Shown piece after piece: positions 1-9,819 of a stretch of DNA of 64,000 bases (position 1 is its first letter; the number at the start of each line of letters is the position of its first letter). This DNA comes from Paenibacillus taichungensis (GTDB lineage: Bacteria; Bacillota; Bacilli; Paenibacillales; Paenibacillaceae), in assembly GCF_003287275.1 (NCBI RefSeq), contig NZ_QEVW01000008.1:1-64000 (forward strand), in the 5' to 3' direction. Below the pieces are notes generated by a model, which did not search any database, had not been told where the DNA came from, and worked only from the letters and a program-made list of their open reading frames with translations. Both the position numbers and the translations under genes were made by a program.

Positions 1-33
1 CTCTCAGGGCGCGCCATTATATCTTCATACTTT

Positions 34-112
34 GCCGGCGTGGCGGAATGGCAGACGCGCTCGACTCAAAATCGAGTGGGAAACCGTGGAGGTTCGAGTC
101 CTCTCGCCGGTA
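34..112 (+). tRNA. tRNA-Leu (anticodon CAA)
   Basis: The sequence folds as a cloverleaf. The seven-base acceptor arm GCCGGCG pairs with CGCCGGT (one G-U), followed by discriminator A. The anticodon stem CTCGA/TCGAG encloses CTCAAAA, giving anticodon CAA for UUG leucine codons. The T-arm has GGAGG, TTCGAGT and CCTCT. An enlarged variable region of about 11 bases fits the class II leucine type. CCA is not encoded. A proline tRNA follows 7 bases later, so both probably come from one precursor starting upstream of the window. Confidence 0.95.
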
Positions 113-119
113 TATATAA

Positions 120-193
120 CGGGATGTAGCTCAGCTTGGTAGAGCACCTGGTTTGGGACCAGGGGGTCGCATGTTCAAATCGTGTCATCCCGA
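120..193 (+). tRNA. tRNA-Pro (anticodon UGG)
   Basis: CGGGATG pairs with CATCCCG to form the acceptor stem, followed by A. The anticodon stem CCTGG/CCAGG encloses TTTGGGA, so the anticodon is UGG, which reads proline CCN codons. The T-arm carries GTTCAAAT. CCA is not encoded and must be added after transcription. The gene lies 7 bases after the tRNA-Leu and directly before a terminator hairpin, so it ends the tRNA transcription unit. Confidence 0.95.
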
Positions 194-199
194 TCTCAG

Positions 200-243
200 A
201 AAATACGGATTATCTATTTAATAGATAGTCCGTATTTTTATTT
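200..243 (+). terminator. Intrinsic terminator of the tRNA unit
   Basis: AAAATACGGA and the following bases pair with TCCGTATTTT across a short loop, giving a stem of about 16 bp with one mismatch, followed by a T-rich tail. It lies 7 bases after tRNA-Pro. Confidence 0.85.
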
Positions 244-376
244 TTCTTTAAAAGTTGATTCTATTCTATGCAATCACAACCTCTTAGTTCATGACAACCT
301 ATAATAAGGTATAAATATAGATCTCATTCGGTTTACGTTCAAGCGCAAAGTATTGCTGGTGCCTTAGGTTAATTTT

Positions 377-406
377 GCATAAACCCCAGTTCTTTCGGTC
401 ACAATA
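377..406 (+). promoter_or_regulatory. Candidate forespore (sigma F/G-type) promoter of bofC
   Basis: GCATA (377-381) and CACAATA (400-406), 18 bases apart, resemble the -35 and -10 elements read by sigma-F and sigma-G, and lie 29 bases before the bofC start. In B. subtilis bofC is known to be expressed in the forespore. The match is by eye and only moderate. Confidence 0.4.
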
Positions 407-434
407 GGTTTAAAAAGTGATAGAAGGGGTTCAA

Positions 435-1127
435 GTGAACACGTTTAACTTCAAAAAACAATTCAAGAGACGCTGGCGCCGATGGAAAAGAACAGTGTGG
501 ATGTCTTCAGCGTTAGTTGCTGTAGCCATACTGGCATACAGTGGTTTGCCGATTTCTTCTGCAATTGAGCGTTTATTAACAACCAATTTCAGTGAGGCTG
601 TATCCGTAATGGGACCTGCTGCGAGTGAACAAAGGTCTGAGCAAGAAATTCAGACTTTGATGGAACAACTCGGGTCTGATCCGGACCGTTTAACGAGTGT
701 TGTATTGGAGACTCAATATATCTGTGGGGTAGAAACGGAACAATTGGGTAAGATGGCGGTTCCTCAATTGAAGATGCTGCTCGTTCAACACCCGGATTGG
801 GATGCTGAGGTTGAATCGGCGGAAGTGTTACGCATTAAGCAACATGTGGATGATCTTTCTCCATTATGTAAAGAGCAGGCGTATATTAGCATAGATGCTG
901 TGGGTAATCTTAATCTTTACGAAGGACGGCCTACAGAAGAGAAAGTCATCCGTACTTTTTTTCAAATGGACGTAGGTACGTTGGAGACATCATTGCCTGA
1001 AGGTGTGTTGGAACAGTTACAACAAGGTATCCGTGTCCAGGACAAAGATGAGTATGACAGCGTAATCTCAACGTTCAGCGATTATGCGGTAGATGAGGCC
1101 AATAAAGAAATCCGTAATGGCGGATAA
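435..1127 (+). CDS. bofC: BofC, forespore regulator of intercompartmental signalling
   Basis: In B. subtilis BofC is an intermembrane-space protein made in the forespore that restrains the SpoIVB protease and so times pro-sigma-K processing. The product here is about 230 residues, longer than the roughly 170 of B. subtilis. It has a very basic N-terminus (FKKQFKRRWRRWKR), one membrane segment or signal anchor at about residues 20-38, and a C-terminal BofC domain with the family-like blocks VDDLSPLCK, YEGRP and FFQMDV. I chose GTG 435 because AGAAGGGG lies just upstream; a GTG at 417 has no such site. The gene precedes ruvC/ruvA as bofC precedes ruvA in Bacillus. The region between the anchor and the BofC domain (residues 45-90) is extra and I cannot assign it. 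Confidence 0.88.
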   Translation: MNTFNFKKQFKRRWRRWKRTVWMSSALVAVAILAYSGLPISSAIERLLTTNFSEAVSVMGPAASEQRSEQEIQTLMEQLGSDPDRLTSVVLETQYICGVETEQLGKMAVPQLKMLLVQHPDWDAEVESAEVLRIKQHVDDLSPLCKEQAYISIDAVGNLNLYEGRPTEEKVIRTFFQMDVGTLETSLPEGVLEQLQQGIRVQDKDEYDSVISTFSDYAVDEANKEIRNGG

Positions 1128-1230
1128 AAGAACAGGCTGATCTGCATTGAATGTATCTGTTTATGTGGCCTAGAGGTGAGGTTACTGGTCGCAGGACATT
1201 TGCAGGTTATATAATATACGAAGTGAAACG

Positions 1231-1256
1231 AAGGACATCGAAAGATGTCCTTTTTG
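1231..1256 (+). terminator. Intrinsic terminator after bofC
   Basis: AAGGACAT, loop CGAAAG, ATGTCCTT, then TTT. The stem is a perfect 8 bp and lies about 100 bases after the bofC stop, separating it from the ruv operon. Confidence 0.85.
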
Positions 1257-1367
1257 TCGTTCCATGACCGAAACACCTGAATATAGGAGATAAGGATTGT
1301 AGGTTACTCACGAACTCAGGCGAGTATATGAAAGGACAAAGTTTTTCCTGCCGTAGGGTCTATCTTT

Positions 1368-1376
1368 TGTTATAAT
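1368..1376 (+). promoter_or_regulatory. Extended -10 promoter of the ruvCAB run
   Basis: TGTTATAAT is a perfect TGn extended -10 box, 46 bases before the ruvC start. No good -35 is visible, which is usual for extended -10 promoters. Confidence 0.6.
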
Positions 1377-1421
1377 GAAATGAACGATACATATGTTCGC
1401 TTTTGTAAGGGAGAGATGGAT

Positions 1422-1925
1422 TTGCGTTTTTTGGGAATTGACCCGGGGATTGCGATTGTTGGTTTTGGTTTTGTGGATAAAATCGGCAGTAAGGTAACAC
1501 CTGTACAATATGGCTGTATTCAGACAGAAGCTCATACCCCTGAAGAGGAACGGCTGCTTCATGTATATGAGGGCATGGTACAGCTGATTGATAAATATAA
1601 ACCAGACGCGGTAGCGTTGGAGAAACTTTTTTTCAATCGTAACGTCACAACAGCGATGTCTGTAAGTCAGGCTAGAGGTGTCATGGTACTGGCTGCTGCC
1701 CAGAAGGGACTACCTATAGCTGAATATACCCCGATGCAGATTAAGCAGGCGATTGTGGGATACGGAAAAGCAGAGAAGCGGCAAGTGCAGGAGATGGTCA
1801 AAATGTTTTTGCGTTTACAGGTGATCCCGAAGCCGGATGACGTAGCAGATGCTTTGGCTGTGGCAGTGTGTCATGCACACTCATATACATTAAATTCCAA
1901 GTTGAATGAGGTATTGCGAAAATGA
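1422..1925 (+). CDS. ruvC: RuvC, Holliday junction resolvase
   Basis: RuvC cuts four-way junctions held by RuvAB during recombination repair. The 167-residue product matches the usual length (E. coli 173). The four acidic catalytic residues can be placed: D7 in GIDPG, E67 in ALEKLFF, and D140 and D143 in PDDVAD. TTG 1422 is preferred because AAGGGAG stands 8 bases upstream; ATG 1416 would add two residues and sit too close to that site. The stop overlaps the ruvA start (ATGA), so translation is probably coupled. B. subtilis has RecU and no ruvC here, so this gene is a point of difference from the Bacillus order. Confidence 0.95.
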   Translation: MRFLGIDPGIAIVGFGFVDKIGSKVTPVQYGCIQTEAHTPEEERLLHVYEGMVQLIDKYKPDAVALEKLFFNRNVTTAMSVSQARGVMVLAAAQKGLPIAEYTPMQIKQAIVGYGKAEKRQVQEMVKMFLRLQVIPKPDDVADALAVAVCHAHSYTLNSKLNEVLRK

Positions 1926-2536
1926 TTGATTTCCTAAGAGGACAGTTCGTACATCTGGAGAATGAATATATTGTGCTTGATGTGCACGGCGTTGGTTATC
2001 GTGTATTCTGTCCAAACCCTTTTGCATTTGCGAAGCAAGAAGGCGAAATTATGGTGTATACTCATCACCATGTACGTGAAGATGCGATGTTGCTGTTTGG
2101 CTTTGCTACTCGTGAGGAACAGAAGTTATTTCGCAAGCTGATCGAGGTATCAGGTATTGGACCCAAAGTTGCTCTGGGTATACTCGCTGGCGGTACGCCC
2201 GACCATGTCGTGACTGCAATTTATCAAGAGAATCTGACGTTCCTGACCAAACTGCCGGGGATTGGTAAGAAAACAGCGCAGCGCATGATACTGGACCTTA
2301 AGGACAAATTGGATGGTTTCGGTGCTGCAACGTATGCAACAGGTTTGTTTGCCCCTCCTTCGGAAGAAGTGGGAAGCGGCTCTGCCTGGGATGAGGCTCG
2401 TGAAGGGCTTAAGGCGTTGGGTTATACCGACAGTGAACTGGATAAAGTTTGGCTCAAACTGAAGAAAGATGTTACTTCGGCGGATTCTGTTGATGTGTTG
2501 ATGAAACGGGCACTGCAAATGCTGTTTACGGGATAA
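1922..2536 (+). CDS. ruvA: RuvA, Holliday junction-binding subunit
   Basis: RuvA tetramers bind the junction and load the RuvB motor. The product has 204 residues, the normal length. It contains the N-terminal OB-fold region, two helix-hairpin-helix motifs (VSGIGPKVA and LPGIGKKTA, about residues 73-120), and a C-terminal three-helix domain after a variable linker (about 155-204) that contacts RuvB. The start ATG overlaps the end of ruvC by four bases. ruvB follows after 55 bases. Confidence 0.97.
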   Translation: MIDFLRGQFVHLENEYIVLDVHGVGYRVFCPNPFAFAKQEGEIMVYTHHHVREDAMLLFGFATREEQKLFRKLIEVSGIGPKVALGILAGGTPDHVVTAIYQENLTFLTKLPGIGKKTAQRMILDLKDKLDGFGAATYATGLFAPPSEEVGSGSAWDEAREGLKALGYTDSELDKVWLKLKKDVTSADSVDVLMKRALQMLFTG

Positions 2537-2591
2537 TTAATTTTGCCTCTATAATAGAGCAGTAAGCCGCATAAAAAAGGTAGGGATGAAC

Positions 2592-3602
2592 ATGGATGAC
2601 CGGATTATTTCCGCGAACCTGATGATGGAGGATCAAGCTGTGGAGCTTAGCCTTCGTCCCCGGTACTTGAATGAATATATCGGGCAGAACCAGGTCAAGG
2701 AGAATTTGAAAATATACATTGAGGCGGCCAAGATGCGTAATGAGGCACTCGATCATGTGTTGTTATATGGCCCGCCTGGACTTGGTAAAACAACACTTGC
2801 CAATATCATTGCCAATGAATTGGGTGTTAACTTACGCACAACATCGGGACCTGCGATTGAACGCCCAGGTGATCTGGCTGCCTTGCTTACCAACCTGCAA
2901 GAAGGGGATGTCCTGTTTATTGACGAGATTCATCGCCTTCATCGGACGGTAGAAGAAGTGATGTATCCCGCCATGGAAGACTTTGCGTTGGATATCATGA
3001 TCGGAAAAGGCCCAAGTGCCCGCTCCGTACGTCTTGATCTGCCATCCTTTACGCTGATTGGAGCTACAACCCGTGCAGGTTTGCTGTCTGCTCCTCTCAG
3101 AGACCGGTTTGGTGTTATCAGTCGGCTGGAGTTCTACACGGTGGATGAGCTGGCCTACATCGTCTCACGCGCCTCAGAGATTCTGGGAGTGGAGATTGTA
3201 GGTAATGCCGCCGAAGAGATCGCATTACGCTCCCGTGGGACACCGAGGATTGCCAATCGATTGCTAAAAAGAGTACGTGACTTTGCCCAGGTACGGGGCG
3301 ATGGTATCATCACACAGGCTCTGGCAGAAGAAGCACTGCAACGTCTTCAGATTGATCCACGTGGTCTGGACGAGATCGATCACAAGATGCTCAAATCAAT
3401 GATTAACAGTTTCCGGGGAGGCCCGGTGGGTCTGGATACGATTGCCGCTACGATTGGCGAGGAGAGTCAGACCATTGAGGATGTATACGAGCCCTATCTA
3501 TTGCAGATTGGCATGCTTCAGCGTACACCGAGAGGCAGAATTGTAACGGACCTGGCCTATCATCATCTGGGTTTGCCAGTTCCACCGAGAGACGCCAAAT
3601 AA
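2592..3602 (+). CDS. ruvB: RuvB, branch-migration helicase
   Basis: RuvB is a hexameric AAA+ ATPase that drives Holliday junction branch migration. The product has 336 residues. Visible motifs are Walker [10 protein letters not shown] (about 60-68), Walker B LFIDEIH, the sensor region GATTRAG, the arginine-finger region APLRDRFG, and a C-terminal winged helix ending in QRTPRGR. I chose ATG 2592 because AAGGTAGGG ends 6 bases before it; the in-frame ATG at 2586 touches that site. The N-terminus MDDRIIS then matches the Bacillus form. Confidence 0.97.
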   Translation: MDDRIISANLMMEDQAVELSLRPRYLNEYIGQNQVKENLKIYIEAAKMRNEALDHVLLYGPPGLGKTTLANIIANELGVNLRTTSGPAIERPGDLAALLTNLQEGDVLFIDEIHRLHRTVEEVMYPAMEDFALDIMIGKGPSARSVRLDLPSFTLIGATTRAGLLSAPLRDRFGVISRLEFYTVDELAYIVSRASEILGVEIVGNAAEEIALRSRGTPRIANRLLKRVRDFAQVRGDGIITQALAEEALQRLQIDPRGLDEIDHKMLKSMINSFRGGPVGLDTIAATIGEESQTIEDVYEPYLLQIGMLQRTPRGRIVTDLAYHHLGLPVPPRDAK

Positions 3603-3671
3603 TTGTGATAATATGTCAATGAGATTTATCTTAATATACAACTTTGGACAAACATGGAGAGGAGACTGATC

Positions 3672-5759
3672 GTGGGGAAAGCAACACAAACAAAGAAGTG
3701 GAGTCGGCGTTTGAAGGTTTTGGCCGCCGCTCTGTTAACGGTAGGGTGCCTGCAAGTGCCTGTATATGCTGCTGAAGGTGATGGGCAGATGATCCGGGTA
3801 GCCATGTTTGCGAACCTGGGAAGTACGTATAAATCCACTACACCACTGATTACGCTTGAGTCGAGTGGGAAATGGAATATCGGTTCGGAAAGCGGGGCGA
3901 GTATAACTCTTCCAGCTGGGCAAATCCGTTTTAGTGCGGATGGATTCCGCGTCAAAGTGTTGGAAACAGCAGATTTCAAAACGGCGGCAGCAGCTTCAAA
4001 GTTGTTGCAGGCTACGAGTGATAAACCATTGTTGTTTACAACCTCTCTGAATGGTAAATCAACCTACCAGCTCTACACCGGAAACTATGCAACAGAAGCG
4101 TTGGCTGGACAAGCGGTAGCACGTGTACAAAAAGTGGCTGCAGCCCAACTGGGTGGACAAAAACCAGCGGTTACGGGCAGCAAACGTCTTTCTGCAGGAG
4201 TATATAGTTCACTTCAAGAGGCAGAAGCTGCACAAGCATCCCTTTCATCGGCAGGAGTTACTTCCTATACGGTGCTTCAATTGGATGGAGGGAGTCAAGG
4301 CTATGCTGTATGGGTGGGTGAAGCCTCATCAGATGCTGATCTGTCTGCATTCAAGAAGAATGTGGAAGCCAGTGTTCCAGGAGTAAGTCTATCTCCCGTA
4401 AACAGTAATAGTGCTGCGCTTATCATACGTCAGGACGCGGGGTTAAGCACGGATACACTTAAAACAGCCCCTCATTACACCATTGCTGGAAGTGAAGCCA
4501 AAGCTTTTGTGCAAGGAGACGGTAGTGGAATCAAAGTGGTGGAACGTTCCGGGCGAACGTATCGCGGTGACATGGAAATTAGCATTGTAAGCGGCGATTT
4601 GGCTTTGGTTAATGTAGTCCCACTGGAGCAATATTTATACTCTGTTGTTGGTGCAGAAGTTTATTCATCCTGGCCAGCAGAAGCGCTGAAAGTACAAGCT
4701 GTCGCTGCACGCTCTTATGCGCTTCAACAGGGAGATCGTTTTAAAATTGCCAATGTTGTGGATACCACGCTGAGTCAGGCATACAACGGAATGGGTTCAG
4801 AGAATGATAAAGTCTCCAGTGCGGTTGATGCCACCTCTGGAGAAGTTATCAAGAGCGATGGTAAAATCGTAGAAGCTGTATTCTCTTCCAATGCGGGTGG
4901 ACAGACTGCTCACCCATCCGAGGTATGGAACGGAGGCGTGGGAGTGTTCAGTAATGTGGATAGCCCTGGAGATACATCGGTCCAAGCTGGATTACAGACA
5001 TGGTATCATGTGCTGTTGAGTACAGGAGTCAGCGGATATATCCGAGAGGATAATGTAAAAGAATTAACGACCAAAACAGATGCGGGTTTAGCCAAAGTGA
5101 CGGTTACTGCCCAAAATACCAATGTACGCCCCGTTCCGTTAATTCAATCCAATGTTGATCCGGTAGCGAAAATGAATCCAGGCAACGAGGCTGTTGTTCT
5201 GGCCAAAGTGCCACAGTCCAACGATTATGCTTGGGTAAGAGGGCCATTCACTTCAGCCCAGTTGGTTAAAACCCTCCAGGGTAAAACGACTTCTGCTGTT
5301 CCATCTTCGATCTCAACGCTTGAAGTGACCAAGCGCGGGCCATCAGGAAGAGCACTTGAAGTAACAGCCAACGGCCAGCCCATGACGGTAAAATATGCAG
5401 ATTCATACCGCTCGGCTTTAGGTGGATTACCGAGTACTTTATTTGATATTGCAGGGACCGGAAGTTATACTGTATTAGGCGCTGACGGCAAAACAGCAAG
5501 CAAAACCGGCTCACAGGGTGCTGCTGTACTATCTGCCTCGGGAACAGGAACTTCATCCAGTAATGCTCTTGTGGTTATGAGTGGTGACGGCCAAGCACGA
5601 GCTGTAACTCAGGGCCAAAGCTTCATGATCATAGGTCAGGGGAATGGGCACGGATTAGGCTTGTCCCAATGGGGTGCCAAAGGCATGGCAGATGAAGGGT
5701 ATGATTACCAGGCAATATTGAAACACTATTATCAAAATGTGACTATTGTTAAGGAATGA
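3672..5759 (+). CDS. SpoIID/LytB-domain exported protein
   Basis: SpoIID-type enzymes are lytic transglycosylases; SpoIID itself thins septal peptidoglycan during engulfment, while LytB relatives act as amidase enhancers. The product has about 695 residues and begins with a basic signal peptide ending near PVYAAEG. Residues 110-240 hold two similar segments ([16 protein letters not shown] and [14 protein letters not shown]) that look like SPOR-type peptidoglycan-binding repeats. The SpoIID domain starts about residue 285 ([24 protein letters not shown]) and closes with [13 protein letters not shown] near the C-terminus, interrupted by an inserted region of about 170 residues. GTG 3672 follows GGAGAGGAG. 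It sits between ruvB and queA. Whether it acts in sporulation or vegetative wall turnover cannot be read from the sequence. Confidence 0.85.
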   Translation: MGKATQTKKWSRRLKVLAAALLTVGCLQVPVYAAEGDGQMIRVAMFANLGSTYKSTTPLITLESSGKWNIGSESGASITLPAGQIRFSADGFRVKVLETADFKTAAAASKLLQATSDKPLLFTTSLNGKSTYQLYTGNYATEALAGQAVARVQKVAAAQLGGQKPAVTGSKRLSAGVYSSLQEAEAAQASLSSAGVTSYTVLQLDGGSQGYAVWVGEASSDADLSAFKKNVEASVPGVSLSPVNSNSAALIIRQDAGLSTDTLKTAPHYTIAGSEAKAFVQGDGSGIKVVERSGRTYRGDMEISIVSGDLALVNVVPLEQYLYSVVGAEVYSSWPAEALKVQAVAARSYALQQGDRFKIANVVDTTLSQAYNGMGSENDKVSSAVDATSGEVIKSDGKIVEAVFSSNAGGQTAHPSEVWNGGVGVFSNVDSPGDTSVQAGLQTWYHVLLSTGVSGYIREDNVKELTTKTDAGLAKVTVTAQNTNVRPVPLIQSNVDPVAKMNPGNEAVVLAKVPQSNDYAWVRGPFTSAQLVKTLQGKTTSAVPSSISTLEVTKRGPSGRALEVTANGQPMTVKYADSYRSALGGLPSTLFDIAGTGSYTVLGADGKTASKTGSQGAAVLSASGTGTSSSNALVVMSGDGQARAVTQGQSFMIIGQGNGHGLGLSQWGAKGMADEGYDYQAILKHYYQNVTIVKE

Positions 5760-5766
5760 ATCTGAT

Positions 5767-6795
5767 ATGAATGTGAACTTATATGATTTTGAATTGCCGG
5801 AGAAATTGATTGCACAGACGCCACTGCTTGACCGCACGGCGTCCCGGCTGCTTACCTTAAATAAGGATAGCGGTGAAGTTAACCATCACACGTTCCCTGA
5901 TATTATCGAATTCCTTCAGCCTGGAGATACACTGGTGCTGAATGATACACGTGTTCTTCCAGCGCGTTTGTTCGGAACCAAAGAGGACACGGGGGCAAAG
6001 GCGGAAGTGCTCCTGCTCAAAAACGTGGAGGGCGATCGATGGGAAGCCCTGGTTAAACCAGGCAAGAAGCTGAAAGCCGGCTCCGTTATCGTTTTTAGTG
6101 ACGAGCTCAAGGCCGTCATTGATGAGGAAGGCGAAATGGGAGCGCGTTTGCTTACATTCTCCTATGATGGAATCTTTCAGGAGATTCTGGATCGTCTGGG
6201 TGAAATGCCTTTGCCTCCTTATATTAGAGAGACACTGGATGACCGGGAAAGGTATCAAACGGTATATGCAAAACACGAAGGATCAGCCGCTGCACCGACA
6301 GCAGGATTACATTTTACAGAGGAACTGTTGAATCGGATTCGGGATAAAGGAGTTAATGTAGCTTTCATCACGCTTCACGTGGGACTCGGAACATTTCGGC
6401 CGATGTCGGTAGACAATGTTGAAGAGCATGTCATGCATGAGGAATACTACTCTTTGTCTCAAGAGACAGCGGATCTGATTAATGAAACGAAAAAACGTGG
6501 CAACCGTATATTTGCAGTAGGAACGACAAGTTGTCGAACACTTGAAACGGTAGGCAGCAAGTTTGAAGACGGGCAGTTGCAAGAGAGCAGCGGCTGGACC
6601 AAGATCTTTATCTATCCGGGATATACGTTCAAAGTAATCGACGGGATGCTTACAAATTTTCATCTCCCCAAATCCACGTTGGTCATGCTGGTCAGTGCAC
6701 TTGCGGGAAGAGAACAAATCATGCATGCATATGAGGAAGCAATTAAAGAACAATACCGTTTCTTCAGTTTTGGCGATGCCATGTTGATTTATTAA
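5767..6795 (+). CDS. queA: QueA, tRNA preQ1(34) S-adenosylmethionine ribosyltransferase-isomerase
   Basis: QueA transfers and isomerises the ribose of S-adenosylmethionine onto preQ1 already in tRNA, making epoxyqueuosine. The protein is 342 residues, the standard length, and begins [19 protein letters not shown]. Conserved blocks include [38 protein letters not shown] and [11 protein letters not shown] 5767 has AAGGA about 12 bases upstream, partly inside the end of the previous gene. tgt follows after 45 bases, so substrate and product enzymes of the queuosine pathway lie together. Confidence 0.97.
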   Translation: MNVNLYDFELPEKLIAQTPLLDRTASRLLTLNKDSGEVNHHTFPDIIEFLQPGDTLVLNDTRVLPARLFGTKEDTGAKAEVLLLKNVEGDRWEALVKPGKKLKAGSVIVFSDELKAVIDEEGEMGARLLTFSYDGIFQEILDRLGEMPLPPYIRETLDDRERYQTVYAKHEGSAAAPTAGLHFTEELLNRIRDKGVNVAFITLHVGLGTFRPMSVDNVEEHVMHEEYYSLSQETADLINETKKRGNRIFAVGTTSCRTLETVGSKFEDGQLQESSGWTKIFIYPGYTFKVIDGMLTNFHLPKSTLVMLVSALAGREQIMHAYEEAIKEQYRFFSFGDAMLIY

Positions 6796-6831
6796 GATGT
6801 GAAGGTAATACGATTAATTTTTAGAGGATGA

Positions 6832-7977
<1,146 letters not shown>

Positions 7978-8044
7978 TCAGGTTTTTGCGGAACCGCAGT
8001 AACAAGCATTATTTGTAAGTATAGTCGATAAGGGGGAGTTTTAC

Positions 8045-8356
8045 ATGTTCCAGGCATTACCAGCTACAACCGCTAATGCTGGCGGTGGAATTGTATCTTT
8101 GATTGTACCTTTGGTACTCATGGTTGCAATTTTTTACTTCTTGATGATTCGTCCACAGAACAAAAAACAGAAGCAACGTAATTCCATGTTAAGTCAATTG
8201 AAAAAAGGCGATAAAATTGTGACAATCGGTGGTCTTCACGGAACAATTGCTGAGATCACAGATGATGTGGTTGTATTGCGTGTAAACGATGTTACTAAAC
8301 TGACTTTCGATCGTAATGCGATTAGCAGTGCAGTTGCTCGTGAAACGGCTGAATAA
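8045..8356 (+). CDS. yajC: YajC, preprotein translocase accessory subunit
   Basis: YajC is a small membrane protein associated with SecDF and the YidC/Sec holocomplex. The 103-residue product has one transmembrane segment (about residues 14-35, ending FLMIRPQNK) and a basic cytoplasmic tail with the conserved pattern KKGDKIVTIGGLHGTI. The ribosome-binding site AAGGGGGAG is strong. It closes the queA-tgt-yajC run; secD and secF lie 3.6 kb further on. Confidence 0.95.
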   Translation: MFQALPATTANAGGGIVSLIVPLVLMVAIFYFLMIRPQNKKQKQRNSMLSQLKKGDKIVTIGGLHGTIAEITDDVVVLRVNDVTKLTFDRNAISSAVARETAE

Positions 8357-8418
8357 ATCATAGATGTTCAAAAAGCCTGTAAGGCTATGAGTACGTTTGC
8401 AGCGTATTCTTCATTATC

Positions 8419-8456
8419 AGAGAACTGGGTCTCCTTGGAGACCCGGTTCTCTTTTT
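8419..8456. terminator. Terminator between yajC and the TIGR04086 gene
   Basis: AGAGAACTGGGTCTCC pairs with GGAGACCCGGTTCTCT over a very short loop, followed on the plus strand by TTTTTCTTTTT. It ends the yajC transcript and lies between convergent genes, so it may work for both. Confidence 0.9.
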
Positions 8457-8493
8457 CTTTTTCTCATATAAACGTTACATCTCAATCTACTTT

Positions 8494-8886
8494 CTATGAT
8501 CTTCGGGTGTTGACTCCAAATATGCCGCCTAGTGCAGAAATCAGGAATGCACTTGCGAGTTGCAGGCTGTCTTTCCAATTGAATGAGGCATCCAGTGCCA
8601 GAAACCCGATCAGCAATACGATTAATCCGTATACGATTCCGGTAATACCTCCGTGGTACCAGCCTCGCTCACCTGACCTCTTGCCAGATACAAATCCACC
8701 AACCAGCAAAGACAAGCCATGAACAACGTACGTATACAGGGAAAGATCCTGTTCCCGCATTCCGGTCATCCAGAGAAAGAAGGATAGAATCAGTGCGCCT
8801 AACATCATCCACACAAAAGCATGACAGAGGCCCGAAAGAACCGGGTTAGACATTCGAAATGAAACCATTCGGCGAATCAACTGCAT
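8494..8886 (-). CDS. TIGR04086-family (YrzE-like) membrane protein
   Basis: The 130-residue protein has four hydrophobic stretches separated by short loops (LSGLCHAFVWMMLGALILSF, VVHGLSLLVGGFVSG, GITGIVYGLIVLLIGFLAL, LQLASAFLISALGGIFG). It resembles the TIGR04086 family, which includes B. subtilis YrzE found in this same neighbourhood; no function is established. ATG 8886 is preferred because CAAGGGGG lies 6 bases upstream of it on the minus strand. It is encoded against the direction of its neighbours. Confidence 0.75.
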   Translation of the reverse strand: MQLIRRMVSFRMSNPVLSGLCHAFVWMMLGALILSFFLWMTGMREQDLSLYTYVVHGLSLLVGGFVSGKRSGERGWYHGGITGIVYGLIVLLIGFLALDASFNWKDSLQLASAFLISALGGIFGVNTRRS

Positions 8887-9069
8887 GAAGCAACCCCCTT
8901 GTACAAGTTTGAAATTAATACAGTGTATGGTCAAGCCTTCTGACTTATGAACTGAATTTTCCATTAAATGAATGGATTATATTTGCATGAGCATGTGAGC
9001 TTCAGGCCAAAATAGGGATTACGCTTCAGGTACCTGTATAAAATTCAGATCCGAAGGAGGACCCCTGTT

Positions 9070-9816
9070 GTGAATTTCTCAGATGTCGGAGCACATATCT
9101 TTCGAACCATGCTCATGTACTTTATTGTTTATGGCTCAATTCGGATAATGGGTAAACGTGAAATCGGGAAGCTATCCATGTTTGATCTGGTCGTATCCAT
9201 CATGCTCGCGGAAATTGCGGCATTTGTTATAGAGGATATCAATAAGCCGTTATTCCATGGTATTGTACCGATGCTGACAGTACTGGTAGTACAGATTGCC
9301 ATAGCTTTTCTCAGTCTCAAAAGCCGGAAGCTGCGGCTGATGATTGATGGCAAACCGACAGTGTTAATTTCCAAAGGTAAATTGCATCGAGATGAGATGC
9401 GCAAACAGCGTTACAATCTGGACGATTTGCTCCAGCAACTTCGCGAACAAAATATAGACAGCATTGGTGAAGTTGACTTCGCCATATTGGAGACAACAGG
9501 CAAGTTGACTGTTTTTTCAAAGGGTCAGAGTTCTTCGAGCGGCAACAGCGGCTCATCAGGACATAATTCCAAACAAAAAGCAAAGAAAAATAAAATAGAT
9601 GGGTTTGAGAATATCAAATATGAAGGGCTGCCATTGCCATTGATCATGGATGGGAAAGTTCAGGATCAGAACCTTGAACTGATTCAGAAAACGAGATTTT
9701 GGCTTAAAAATCAGATTCAGCAAAAAGGTATTATGGACTTTAAAGACGTGTTTATCTGTTCCATCGATCATAACGAGAAAGTTTATGTAAGTTCCAAAGA
9801 TGATAAAGATAACTGA
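9070..9816 (+). CDS. DUF421/YetF-family membrane protein (YrbG-like)
   Basis: The 248-residue protein has three N-terminal membrane helices, then the soluble YetF domain with the marks IMGKREIGKLS, MIDGKPTVLISKGKL and LDDLLQQLREQNI. A serine/glycine- and lysine-rich low-complexity insert follows (about residues 158-178), then a second soluble part. B. subtilis YetF and relatives are spore-envelope or germination proteins of unclear biochemistry; YrbG sits in the matching position upstream of spoVB. GTG 9070 follows AAGGAGG. The stop is 3 bases from the stop of the convergent spoVB. Confidence 0.82.
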   Translation: MNFSDVGAHIFRTMLMYFIVYGSIRIMGKREIGKLSMFDLVVSIMLAEIAAFVIEDINKPLFHGIVPMLTVLVVQIAIAFLSLKSRKLRLMIDGKPTVLISKGKLHRDEMRKQRYNLDDLLQQLREQNIDSIGEVDFAILETTGKLTVFSKGQSSSSGNSGSSGHNSKQKAKKNKIDGFENIKYEGLPLPLIMDGKVQDQNLELIQKTRFWLKNQIQQKGIMDFKDVFICSIDHNEKVYVSSKDDKDN

Positions 9817-9819
9817 TGT

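Noticed and set aside
8387..8722. 111-codon plus-strand open frame after yajC
   Set aside because: It runs through the yajC terminator and opposite the TIGR04086 membrane gene.
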